Shown: piece after piece, positions 22,459 through 30,964 of the stretch | Numbering within the stretch: the stretch's first letter is position 1 | How the letters are laid out: the number at the start of each line of letters is the position of its first letter | DNA from: Clostridium sp. D33t1_170424_F3 | Lineage (GTDB): Bacteria; Bacillota; Clostridia; Oscillospirales; Acutalibacteraceae | Assembly: GCF_015667585.1 (NCBI RefSeq) | Contig: NZ_JADPEG010000008.1 | Span: forward strand, 1-64,000 | Length of the DNA: 64,000 nt | Reading direction: 5' to 3' | Position numbers and translations under genes: made by a program | The notes under the pieces: model-generated | Told to the model about the DNA's origin: nothing | What the model saw: only the letters and a program-made list of their open reading frames with translations | The model's database searches: none

Positions 22459-25400
22459 TTACCCAATCGTCACCGTACAATGCTTGACCGGCTTCTGCCC
22501 GTTCAGCGTGGTATATACGCCCGTGCTCTCGCCCGCCTTGCCGGTTGCCCAGACTCTGTAGTAATAATCGTTGCCGATCTTTGCCACAAACTGGGTCTTC
22601 AGCACGCTGCCGTTGCCGACCGTGAAGCTCGGGGCAAGGTTGTCGCCATTCACAACAGTCATCTTGAAGCAGTACGCGCTGCCTCTTCTCAGGGTAAAGC
22701 CGACCGTCGTATCGGAACGGACGGAGGCATTCTGCACAACGCTCTGCGCCGCGTTGACAACCGGGCTGGTTGTTGCGGACACCGTGCCGGCGCTGCCGTA
22801 CGCATTGGAGGAACCGGAGCCGGAAGAGCTGCCGGAGCCCTTATGGCTGGTGGTTGTTTTGATCTTGAGGCCTTCGTCCGCCGCGTTGACAAGATCCATT
22901 GCCTGCGCGATCTTTTCACCGGTGGCATCCGGATCTTCCAGAACACCCTTCGCCAGGTTCATCGCCGCCTTGAAGGCCGCGACGCTGGAATCGGTGTACT
23001 TGCTCAGATCCTTATTGGCGAGTGCGTTAAGCAGGTCTTCCAGCGCCTTCTTGTCCGGCGTCCTGCGCAGGCCCGCAATGGCTGCCGCCAGATCCTCGGC
23101 CGCCTTGTCGACGACCTTCTGACTCGCGTCTTCCGCAACGTTCTTCGCCGCCTCAAACGCCTTGCTGAAGGCGTCCTTGCCGTCCTCGAGGTACTCGTCC
23201 AGATTGATCTGTTCGGCTTCTGCGATCAGCATATCAAGCGCGGTGCGGTCCACTGTGTAAGTAAGCGCCATCAGGGCCTTATACAGACTCTCGCACGCCG
23301 TATCGATGTCGTTCTGCAGCGCCTCGTCGTCCGCTTCTACCTCTCTGGCCGCTTCCAGCGCCTCGGTCATCGCGCTCCAGCTTTCCGCTGTGTAGTTTTC
23401 TTCGATGAGGGTTTCCGCCGTTGCAATCTTTGCGCGCAGGTCGGTCTTGTCGCCCGGCTTGAATGCAAGATAGTGGAGCATCTTCATCAGGTCTTTCCAG
23501 GCCGTATCGATCTGCTCCTGCGTCGCTGTCGGGTCGTCCTGCACATCGGTTGCCGCTTCGAACGCCTGCATGAACCTCGTCTTGACAGGCGAGACCAGCG
23601 CGTCCACATCGCCCTCGTCGATGCGCTCCTGCGCATAGGCGATCACGGTGTTGAGCGTGTTCCGGCTGACCAGCTCAAAGGCAAAGCGGAGGTTCGGGTT
23701 CAGGGTATCCATGTTGAAGGAATACTCATACTGAACGCCGCTGATCATCAACGGCGTTTCGTCGTTGATTGTGACGGAACGGAAGGTCTGGCCTTCCACT
23801 CTCGGAACAAAGGTCAAATTGAACGGCGCGCCGTTCGCCACATCGGTCTCTTTATACTGGCCGATCAGGTCCGCGAGTCTCTGCGGCTCGCCGTTGACGG
23901 TCAGTTCCACATTCTTGCTGTAGGTTACGACCAGGTCGGCGGTCTCCGGTGCGATCTGGCCAGCCACATGGACCGTGCCGTCCGTCAGGTCCGCGCCGAT
24001 TTCGTCGCCGCTGGCCGGCAGAATGATCACGCCGCTGAGCTCGATGGCGTAGTCGCCCTCTTCCAATCCTTCCGCCGCGGTGAAGTTCGCGGTAAACAGG
24101 CTGTCCACATCCGCCGGCAGGCCGTCCAGCGTATCGGCGTCATAGACGACGGTCGCGCTGCGGGTCTCAGGATGGATGCCGAAGGTCAGGGGGCCATTCA
24201 GTCCGTCCGCCGGAACGATTCCGGTGCAGTTCAGGCCCTCCGGCCAGGTGAAGGTCATCTGCATGACATAGACCGGCTCGCTGAGCTGTGCCAGGCCGCC
24301 CATGGTCTGCTGCACGGCAAAGCTGCTGCCGGGCACAACGGTCTCCGGCGCCTTCATGCCGATGGTTACGGTTTCCTTCGGCTTCTCCGTCACTTTGACG
24401 GTCACGGAAGCCTTGAGGTTCGTCGGGTTTTTGACGCCCGGCATCATGTTCAGCGTGCCGCTGAGGGTATAGGAGCCGATCTCCAGCTGATAGCCGGTGC
24501 TGTCCCAGGTGACGGACAGCGTCGTTTTGGTTTCATCCGCCAGGACGACGGCTGCTTCCTTCGGCAGTTTCAGATCCGCGAACGCGGTGCCGGCCGATGC
24601 GCCGACCGCCTCCATTTCCGCCACAGACGCAACCGCCTGCGCGGTGTTTTCGCGGGCGTTGGAATTGATCCAGAAGCCCTCGGTGCTGCCCGCCGGCAGG
24701 GAAATGCGCACATAGCGCGCCACGCCGGAAACCTCGTCGTTGGTCACCGTGCCGGCCTCGCTGCCGCTGAGCCGGTCGACCGCCGTGGTCCAGGTCTCTC
24801 CGTCGGTGGAGAGCTCGATGGCATACTGATGGGAACCGTCGTTGTTCCAGGAAAGCTGTACATTGCTCATCTTGTACAGGCCGCCCGCGTCAAAGAACCA
24901 CCACGGGGAAGCGTCGTCCGCCGCGGGAGTCCAGTACTTCGCCGGGTCGCCGTCGTTGCCGTAGGACGGGTCGCTGCCCTCTGCGGAGGAACTCGCATAG
25001 GCGGGCACACCATAGTCAATGCGCTCGTCGTCCGCCGCCGGTACGCCATAAGCGCAGAACTCGGCGATTTCCACCCAGTCTCTGCCTGTGGTTCCCGCGG
25101 TCAGGTTGTTAACGCGCAGATGGCGGACCGTCTCATCGATATTGAGCGTTGCGATCTTATCGGTACCGCTGTATTCCGTGATGTTCTTCCAGGTGGTTCC
25201 ATCCGTGGAGCCCTGGAGGGTAAAGGCATGCAGCAGGTCGTCCGCCCACAGGAATTCAACCGTTACCTTATCAATCTGATAGGTTCCGCCCAGGTCTACC
25301 TGCCAGGAAGCGGATCCTGTCGCACCGTTAGTCCAGTGGGTGGAAGAATCGCCGTCCACCGCATCGGAGGCATGCGTGCCGGAGCCTTCCTTGCTGGCGG

Positions 25401-28400
25401 TCGCTTCTTTCCCCAACGCCACGTTGGTGGAGCCGCCGAAGCCACGGACCTCCAGCAGGCACGGCCAGATATTGGAGGCCGGGCAGTTGACATAGACGCG
25501 GACATAGCGGCAGTTCGCCTGGATGTCCTCCGTCACCTCTTTAATGTCTTCCGTATTGGTGCTGCGGTCCACAACCACGTCCGCCTGGGTGATGTCCGGG
25601 CTGTCGGAAATCGCAATCTGGTATTTATAGTTGGTATTCATCTCGAACAGGATCTGCACCTGATCCAGATAGGTGGTTTCGCCCATATCGACCTGCCACC
25701 AGTGCGGGCCGACGGAGGAATCGCTGCTGTTGGTGACCTTTGCGCACCATTTGGTGGCTTCGTCGCCGTCGTTCGCACGGGACGCCGCTTCCACGCCCAG
25801 CGCGCTGCTGGTGTTTTCGCTGCTGGCCGTGACGTCCTTCTTCAGGAACAGGTTTTCCTTGACCGGACCGACCGGCTGCTCATATTCGCTCTCATCCGCG
25901 TCGCCGCCGTTCGGAACGGCCGGCAGGCCCTCCACGGTCTCGGTCGGAATGGTAATGGATGCGCTCTCCAGGCCGTCCGCCGTCGCGGTCAGCGTGATTG
26001 CGCCTTCGCCGCGCTTGCTTCTGACCCAGACGCCCATCTGGCCGCCCAGCACGGAGGTTTCCTTGCCGCCGATGACCAGGCCGGGACCGTCGATGCTGAA
26101 GGTAACGTCGTTGTCCGCGGTGTTGACCACGGTGCCGTTTTCATCTTCTACATTGATCCAGACCAGCTTGGCGGTGCTGCCGTCCAGCTTGAGTGCCGCG
26201 TCGTTTTCCGCCTGCAGGGCGAGCTTCTTTGCCGCGCCCGGCGCTTTGCGGATATACTCCGCGGATTCTTCGCCGTTGATATATCCAACCGCCGTAAGGG
26301 TGCCCTGTCCCGGCGTATAAGCGCTCAGGTCAAAGGTAAACGGCGGGTGCTTGAGGTTTTCGGTGCTGATGTACTTGCCGGAAGAGGAACTCGGATAGCC
26401 AACGTGGCTGCTATCGCCATGCGGTCCCCACATCTGCGTATCCGGGGTCTGTTTTCCGACGGACACGCCGTCCACAAACAGCTCCACTTCGTCGCAGTTG
26501 CTGAAAACGCGGACCTGGTTCGGGGAATCGGAAGCCCAGGTGTTGGCGATGAAGGCCATTGGGCCGCTCTCGACGCCGTACGCGCTCAGGTCGACGTCCG
26601 CGTCGCGCTGGCTCTGGAAGAAGTATGCGCTGAACTTCGGAATGCGGTAGATGTCCACCACGCCGCAGTAGGTAAGCGTCTGGGTGTCAAAGCCCGCATA
26701 GTCCGCATACTGCCAGTAGGCGTACGCGCCGCCCCATTCGAAGCTGCGGTTGAACGCCAGGGATTCCTGGGCGTTGTCGCACTGGATCAGCATGCCCTCG
26801 TCTCCGCCCTTCCACTTCGTATGCGCCGGCTCGCGGGTCACACGGGTGGAGGAGGTATAGCCGCCGTAGTTCCAGTCGCCGTATTCACTGACGATGGCCG
26901 GCAGGGTCGGATTCTTGGCGGCGTCGTTCATCACGTTCGCCTGCGGGGTGCCCACGCCCATATCAAAGGTTGTCCAGAATTTCCAGCCGCTGGTGTAGAT
27001 GCGGGAATCGCCGTCCGCCGGATATTCTTCCTTTGCGATGCGGTTGATTTCCGTCGCCCACGCCTGGTTGTAGCCGCTTTCGTTGAGGCTCGGCTCCCAC
27101 GCGACGATGGAGCAATAATTGCGGTTGGCGTGCATCATGTCGCGCAGCTCCTGGTAGGTGCTGTTTTTAAAGCTGTCCGTGTTTGCAAAATTCTGCCAGC
27201 CGGAGAGGCAGTCGATTACCGCAACGCCGTACTTATCGCACGCGGCGTAGAACGCCGGGGCATGCGGATAGTGGGACATGCGGATAAAGTCGAAGCCGTA
27301 CTCCTTCAGGCGGCGGACCTCTTCAAAGATCGCGTCGTCCGGCTGGGCGTTGCCCAGCATGCCGGTCTCGGAGTGCAGGTTGGCGCCGGAAAGCTCCACG
27401 AATTCATCGTTGATGTAGCAGCCGTCGCGCTTCCACTCCACCTTGCGGATGCCGTAGGTGGTTTCCACCGCGTCGCGGACGGTATCGCCCGTCTTGACGG
27501 TGGTGCGCACGGTGTACAGCTCCGGGGTGTTAATGGACCAGAGGCGCGGGTTCGCAACGGTCAGCTCCTGCACAAAGGCATGGCTTTCCCCGGCGGAAAC
27601 CGTCTGGGTGTCTTCCTTCTGCGCAACGACGGAACCGTCCTCGTCAATGAGTTCTGTCAATACCGTGGCGGTTTCCTCCGCCGCGCCCTCGTTTTTGACG
27701 TCGGTCTGCGCCTTGACGGTCGCGTTTTCTTTGGAGACGGACGGCGCGGTCAGGAAGACGCCGCCGCCCGCGGCTTTGTTTTCATAGACGGCGTCGCTGA
27801 TATGGAGCGTATCCGTCGCGGTGATATATACATTGCGATAGAGGCCGCCGAAATACTGGAAGTCCGGGTTGGTTTTGCCCGGCGCAAACGCGGAATTCGG
27901 CCGTGTGTCGATGCGGACCGCAATGACGTTCTCTTCGCCGTAGCGGACCTTGTCGGTAATATCGATCACAAATGAGGTGTAGCCGCCCTGGTGGGTCTTG
28001 ACGCTTTCGCCGTTGATCCAGACCTCGGACGCCTGCATGGCTGCTTCAAAGGTCAGCAGGAGCTTCTGGCCCTGCATTTCCTGGGAAACGGTAAAATGCT
28101 TGCGATACCAGAAAACCCCCAGATCCCTCTGATGATAATTTTCCGGGGTATAGTGGATGGTGCTGTGCGGCAGATTGACATACAGCCAATCTTCGTCGCT
28201 GAAGTCCTCCGCCTCCGCCCCCTTGACGTCCCCTTTGCGGTACCGCCAGTCGTTATTAAAGTTGATTTTCTCTCTGCCCGGCTCGGCCTGCGCCGCCAGC
28301 AGCTGTACGCCGCTGCCCTCGCTCGCCGCCGCCGCCAATACGCCGGGACCCACAACCAGGGAACCCAGGACCATCATTGCGGCTAACAGACAGGCTGTCC

Positions 28401-28422
28401 ACTTTTTCCAAATAGATTTCAT
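22459..28422 (-). CDS. Secreted GH2 glycosidase with CBM32s, cohesin-like module, FIVARs and Cys-pair tail
   Basis: 1987 residues, ATG after GGAAGGAG. Signal peptide (1-34), GH2 sugar-binding, Ig-like and TIM-barrel domains (about 45-620). EPSLNESGY near 446 (acid/base Glu) and SEYGDW near 511 (nucleophile Glu) suit a beta-galactosidase-like GH2 enzyme. Invasin/Ig-like domain, three F5/8-type (CBM32) domains (about 855-995, 995-1124, 1135-1268), an Ig-like domain, and a cohesin-like beta-sandwich (about 1351-1490). A beta repeat, about four FIVAR modules (1588-1851), a Ser/Gly linker and the Cys-pair C-terminal domain (1895-1987) follow. The cohesin assignment rests on overall pattern (VVPGSSFAV near its start, then LFTANFTAAEG and ELSGVIILPASGDEI) and needs profile confirmation. 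Clostridium perfringens glycosidases are known to join through cohesin and FIVAR-dockerin pairs. Confidence 0.88.
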   Translation of the reverse strand: MKSIWKKWTACLLAAMMVLGSLVVGPGVLAAAASEGSGVQLLAAQAEPGREKINFNNDWRYRKGDVKGAEAEDFSDEDWLYVNLPHSTIHYTPENYHQRDLGVFWYRKHFTVSQEMQGQKLLLTFEAAMQASEVWINGESVKTHQGGYTSFVIDITDKVRYGEENVIAVRIDTRPNSAFAPGKTNPDFQYFGGLYRNVYITATDTLHISDAVYENKAAGGGVFLTAPSVSKENATVKAQTDVKNEGAAEETATVLTELIDEDGSVVAQKEDTQTVSAGESHAFVQELTVANPRLWSINTPELYTVRTTVKTGDTVRDAVETTYGIRKVEWKRDGCYINDEFVELSGANLHSETGMLGNAQPDDAIFEEVRRLKEYGFDFIRMSHYPHAPAFYAACDKYGVAVIDCLSGWQNFANTDSFKNSTYQELRDMMHANRNYCSIVAWEPSLNESGYNQAWATEINRIAKEEYPADGDSRIYTSGWKFWTTFDMGVGTPQANVMNDAAKNPTLPAIVSEYGDWNYGGYTSSTRVTREPAHTKWKGGDEGMLIQCDNAQESLAFNRSFEWGGAYAYWQYADYAGFDTQTLTYCGVVDIYRIPKFSAYFFQSQRDADVDLSAYGVESGPMAFIANTWASDSPNQVRVFSNCDEVELFVDGVSVGKQTPDTQMWGPHGDSSHVGYPSSSSGKYISTENLKHPPFTFDLSAYTPGQGTLTAVGYINGEESAEYIRKAPGAAKKLALQAENDAALKLDGSTAKLVWINVEDENGTVVNTADNDVTFSIDGPGLVIGGKETSVLGGQMGVWVRSKRGEGAITLTATADGLESASITIPTETVEGLPAVPNGGDADESEYEQPVGPVKENLFLKKDVTASSENTSSALGVEAASRANDGDEATKWCAKVTNSSDSSVGPHWWQVDMGETTYLDQVQILFEMNTNYKYQIAISDSPDITQADVVVDRSTNTEDIKEVTEDIQANCRYVRVYVNCPASNIWPCLLEVRGFGGSTNVALGKEATASKEGSGTHASDAVDGDSSTHWTNGATGSASWQVDLGGTYQIDKVTVEFLWADDLLHAFTLQGSTDGTTWKNITEYSGTDKIATLNIDETVRHLRVNNLTAGTTGRDWVEIAEFCAYGVPAADDERIDYGVPAYASSSAEGSDPSYGNDGDPAKYWTPAADDASPWWFFDAGGLYKMSNVQLSWNNDGSHQYAIELSTDGETWTTAVDRLSGSEAGTVTNDEVSGVARYVRISLPAGSTEGFWINSNARENTAQAVASVAEMEAVGASAGTAFADLKLPKEAAVVLADETKTTLSVTWDSTGYQLEIGSYTLSGTLNMMPGVKNPTNLKASVTVKVTEKPKETVTIGMKAPETVVPGSSFAVQQTMGGLAQLSEPVYVMQMTFTWPEGLNCTGIVPADGLNGPLTFGIHPETRSATVVYDADTLDGLPADVDSLFTANFTAAEGLEEGDYAIELSGVIILPASGDEIGADLTDGTVHVAGQIAPETADLVVTYSKNVELTVNGEPQRLADLIGQYKETDVANGAPFNLTFVPRVEGQTFRSVTINDETPLMISGVQYEYSFNMDTLNPNLRFAFELVSRNTLNTVIAYAQERIDEGDVDALVSPVKTRFMQAFEAATDVQDDPTATQEQIDTAWKDLMKMLHYLAFKPGDKTDLRAKIATAETLIEENYTAESWSAMTEALEAAREVEADDEALQNDIDTACESLYKALMALTYTVDRTALDMLIAEAEQINLDEYLEDGKDAFSKAFEAAKNVAEDASQKVVDKAAEDLAAAIAGLRRTPDKKALEDLLNALANKDLSKYTDSSVAAFKAAMNLAKGVLEDPDATGEKIAQAMDLVNAADEGLKIKTTTSHKGSGSSSGSGSSNAYGSAGTVSATTSPVVNAAQSVVQNASVRSDTTVGFTLRRGSAYCFKMTVVNGDNLAPSFTVGNGSVLKTQFVAKIGNDYYYRVWATGKAGESTGVYTTLNGQKPVKHCTVTIG

Positions 28423-28888
28423 ACTCTTTCTCCTTCCGTTTCGGATCTGCCAATCTTTCCTTCTTCTACTTGAGTGAAATCTTCCCCCTTTCCTCCTAAT
28501 GCAGCATCACAGCAATCAAAACAGACGCTGCGCCCAAACGACGCGGCGTCTCTCCTCCCACATGCACGCCACCGGCCTCTACCGCGGACGGCGCCTCCTC
28601 CTCAAGCGACGCTCGTTGATTCTTTTCTCGCAACTTATAATCTATCTAAAATTGCTCAAAATCTTTGCACATACGGGTATATCTATATCTTAAATTTGCA
28701 TCGTCTGATAATCCATACAAAATTCTTCGATAAACCATCAAATTTTTTTAAAGATTTCATTCATGAAACAAATGTCCATATTTTTGGGAGGATCATCCAT
28801 ATTTTCATTTTAAATATTCAATTTCTCTTTCGATGCCGGCCCGCATGCCTTTAAAAATCTTAGCCGGGCCTAACAGCCGTCAAACCGC
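28423..28888. other. Intergenic region upstream of the cohesin-like GH2 gene
   Basis: About 470 bases, AT-rich toward 28620-28860, between the divergent GH2 gene and the iron regulon. It must carry the GH2 promoter. TCCATATTTT occurs twice (28768-28809) and a small inverted repeat TTTCATTCATGAAA lies near 28755. I see no gene. Confidence 0.5.
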
Positions 28889-28941
28889 TTGACAAACCCA
28901 TTGCGGCATGGTAGGATAAGGCCATGGTTAGCAAACGCTAA
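28889..28941 (+). promoter_or_regulatory. Promoter and operator of the DUF3793-flavodoxin operon
   Basis: TTGACA at 28889-28894 and TAGGAT at 28912-28917, 17 bases apart, form a good sigma-A promoter. The palindrome TTAGCAAACGCTAA (28928-28941) covers the expected transcription start. Its TTAGC-N4-GCTAA form resembles DtxR/IdeR-type metal boxes and recurs before feoA and feoB. Confidence 0.8.
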
Positions 28942-28986
28942 TCAAATGGTTGCGCGGCAGGTCTGCGCTTTCTTTTTCAGCTTTTG

Positions 28987-29000
28987 TTAGCATATGCTAA
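28987..29000 (+). promoter_or_regulatory. Second TTAGC-N4-GCTAA operator upstream of the DUF3793 gene
   Basis: TTAGCATATGCTAA is a perfect 14-bp palindrome, 59 bases downstream of the first box and just before the ribosome-binding site GGAGGAG at 29011. It is probably a second repressor site, acting as a roadblock. Confidence 0.75.
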
Positions 29001-29023
29001 TCTTCATTTGGGAGGAGATGCAA

Positions 29024-29584
29024 ATGGCGTGTTCCATTGAGGCACTTCTGGCGCGCAACTGTGCGCCCGCGCTGGCTGGGATCAAACCGGCAAACCTGTT
29101 CGCCTGCCCAAGGGAAGAAGTTCGGGCGCTGCTCGACTACCGCCCGCTGCTGGCACAGAAAGACATATCCGCGCGCTGTTTATGCGCGTGTAAAAAACGC
29201 TTTCTGTTTTTGGTTTTCCGGCCTCGCATGCTGGAACACCGCCTGTCCCAAACCGGTGCAAGGGATTGCCTGCGCGCCTTCTCCTATCCGGAAAACGCCT
29301 CTCTGGACGCCCTGTTGGACCGTCTGGCCCGCCGGGTCCGCACAGAGCCGGATTTTCCCCATGAAATCGGCCTGTTCCTGGGTTACCCTCCGGAGGATGT
29401 GGCCGGCTTTATCCGGGAAAAGGGCCGCAACTGCAAATACAGCGGCCATTGGAAGGTCTACGGAGACCCGGCCCTGGCAAAACGCCTGTTTCGGGCATAC
29501 GACCGATGTACGCAATTTTTCTGCGGCGCTCTGGAACGGGGCGTTCCGTTTTCCCGCCTTTTGCAGGCGGCGCCCGCCGTATAA
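29024..29584 (+). CDS. DUF3793 family protein
   Basis: 186 residues. Features typical of DUF3793 are an N-terminal NCAPALAGIKPANLF segment and a C-terminal half with EIGLFLGYPPEDVAGF, then WKVYGDP and CTQFF. The biochemical role is unknown, but the family commonly sits beside flavodoxin and Feo genes, and this copy has two iron-type operators upstream. ATG 29024 is chosen because GGAGGAG ends 6 bases upstream; the earlier in-frame ATG at 28994 lies inside the operator. It is followed 30 bases later by flavodoxin, probably in one operon. Low iron very likely induces it; this is inferred. Confidence 0.88.
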   Translation: MACSIEALLARNCAPALAGIKPANLFACPREEVRALLDYRPLLAQKDISARCLCACKKRFLFLVFRPRMLEHRLSQTGARDCLRAFSYPENASLDALLDRLARRVRTEPDFPHEIGLFLGYPPEDVAGFIREKGRNCKYSGHWKVYGDPALAKRLFRAYDRCTQFFCGALERGVPFSRLLQAAPAV

Positions 29585-29614
29585 TTTTCTTACCTATATA
29601 AGGAGGCTGTTCAT

Positions 29615-30028
29615 ATGAGCAAAGCAGCAATTATCTATTGGACCGGCACCGGAAACACCGAAGGAATGGCGAATGCCATTGCAGAAGGACTGCGCGCCGG
29701 AGGCGCGGAGGCCGACGTTTTTGCCGTATCCGACGCGCCCGCGCTGGACGCATACGAAAAGGTGGCCTTCGGCTGTCCCGCCATGGGCGACGAGGTCCTG
29801 GAGGAAGCCGAATTCGATCCGTATTTCTCCGCGGAGGAAGCGAAGCTCGGCGGCAAAAAGGTCGCCCTGTTCGGCTCCTACGGTTGGGGCGACGGACAGT
29901 GGATGCGCGACTGGCAGGACCGGGTGTCCGTCGACGGCGCGCTGCTGTTTGAAGAAGGCCTGATGGCCAACGGCGCGCCCGACGAGGCCGTATGCGCCGC
30001 GTTTGGCGAACGTTTCGCCGCATTTTAA
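29615..30028 (+). CDS. Short-chain flavodoxin
   Basis: 137 residues, the usual size of a clostridial short-chain flavodoxin. The FMN phosphate loop IYWTGTGNTE is at residues 7-16, a GCPAMGDE loop near 53-60 and GSYGWGDG near 88-95 contact the isoalloxazine ring. It is an electron carrier that replaces ferredoxin when iron is scarce, which fits the metal-box operators upstream. ATG follows AAGGAGG at proper spacing. A strong terminator follows. Confidence 0.93.
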   Translation: MSKAAIIYWTGTGNTEGMANAIAEGLRAGGAEADVFAVSDAPALDAYEKVAFGCPAMGDEVLEEAEFDPYFSAEEAKLGGKKVALFGSYGWGDGQWMRDWQDRVSVDGALLFEEGLMANGAPDEAVCAAFGERFAAF

Positions 30029-30075
30029 CTTACTTACAAGGTACTCCATACAGATATATTTTCTTCCTTTATCAC

Positions 30076-30113
30076 AAAAAAGGCGCGCTGCCATGCCACG
30101 GCGCGCCTTTTTT
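30076..30113 (+). terminator. Rho-independent terminator after flavodoxin
   Basis: Arms AAAAAAGGCGCGC and GCGCGCCTTTTTT are perfectly complementary, with a 12-nt loop, and the second arm ends in a T-run. It may work on both strands. Confidence 0.9.
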
Positions 30114-30227
30114 GCGTCTGTTTGCCAGCGCCATGTGAACATCGCCACTAAACAAAGCAATACAGCTCCTGTTTTTCAGCAATTTTTACAAACCTCCCGT
30201 CATTTGCCCCTTTTTGAAAAATATGGA

Positions 30228-30325
30228 TTGACAAACACGAGTTAGCAGTTGTAAACTAAATATTGCCAAAGGGGATTAGCAAAAGCTAACCCCTAATACA
30301 CAGCCCATAAGTTAGCTAAAGCTAA
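30228..30325 (+). promoter_or_regulatory. feoA promoter with three metal-box operators
   Basis: TTGACA (30228-30233) and TAAACT (30252-30257), 18 bases apart, form the likely promoter. An imperfect box (TTAGC...CTAA, 30242-30259) lies across the spacer and -10. Perfect boxes TTAGCAAAAGCTAA (30276-30289) and TTAGCTAAAGCTAA (30312-30325) follow. Repression by a metal-loaded DtxR-type protein is the natural reading. Confidence 0.78.
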
Positions 30326-30347
30326 CATTTTTAAAGGAGGCGCCGGT

Positions 30348-30635
30348 ATGAACGCGAAACAAGCTGCTGTACCCTGTCCGATCCCATCTGTGCATGCGCC
30401 CACAGGCGCAAGCGTGATGCTGATGCCGCTCGCCATGGCGGAAACGGGAAAAACCGTTCTGGTAAAAACCATCCGCGGGAAAGACGAGGTCCGTCATTTC
30501 CTGAACAATCTCGGCTTTGTGGAAGATGCGGAAGTGTCCGTCGTCTCCGAATGGAACGGCAATCTGATCGTCCATATCAAGGGAACGCGCATCGCCATCA
30601 GCAAAGCCATGGCCAGCCGGATTTTAACGGCTTAA
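30348..30635 (+). CDS. feoA: FeoA family ferrous iron transport accessory protein (first copy)
   Basis: 95 residues with an SH3-like FeoA core from about residue 26 (MLMPLA...GKDEVRHFLNNLGF...VVSEWNGNLIVHIKGTRIAIS split across the chain). It has a 20-residue N-terminal extension compared with the second copy. FeoA is a small cytoplasmic partner thought to help FeoB. ATG follows AAAGGAGG and is preceded by metal-box operators. Two feoA genes ahead of feoB are common in Clostridia. Confidence 0.9.
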   Translation: MNAKQAAVPCPIPSVHAPTGASVMLMPLAMAETGKTVLVKTIRGKDEVRHFLNNLGFVEDAEVSVVSEWNGNLIVHIKGTRIAISKAMASRILTA

Positions 30636-30660
30636 CGCGATCAACAGGAGGGGAACCATT

Positions 30661-30885
30661 ATGAAAACACTGAAAGACGTCAAATGCGGACAGACGGTCT
30701 CCGTCACCCGGCTCAACGGCGCGGGACCGCTCAAGCGCCGCATCATGGACATGGGGATCACCAAAGGCACACAGATTCTGGTGCGCAAGGTCGCGCCTCT
30801 GGGCGACCCGGTGGAAGTCAACGTGCGCGGATACGAGCTTTCCATCCGCAAGAGCGAGGCGGAAAACATCGAAATCGCCGAATAA
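30661..30885 (+). CDS. feoA: FeoA family ferrous iron transport accessory protein (second copy)
   Basis: 74 residues, the standard FeoA length. The SH3-like core shows GPLKRRIMDMGITKGTQI and VEVNVRGYELSIRKSEA, the typical FeoA signature. It starts 25 bases after the first copy with AGGAGGGG upstream, so the two are co-transcribed. It probably acts with the FeoB encoded 80 bases downstream. Confidence 0.95.
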   Translation: MKTLKDVKCGQTVSVTRLNGAGPLKRRIMDMGITKGTQILVRKVAPLGDPVEVNVRGYELSIRKSEAENIEIAE

Positions 30886-30923
30886 TCCAGCATCATTTGT
30901 TCCCGGGGCTGCGCGCCCTACAG

Positions 30924-30937
30924 TTAGCGATGGCTAA
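30924..30937 (+). promoter_or_regulatory. TTAGC-N4-GCTAA operator between feoA and feoB
   Basis: TTAGCGATGGCTAA matches the boxes upstream. It suggests feoB has its own metal-controlled promoter or an internal roadblock. I did not see a clear -35/-10 pair here. Confidence 0.65.
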
Positions 30938-30964
30938 TATATAGAGTTACGAGGAGGAATCCCA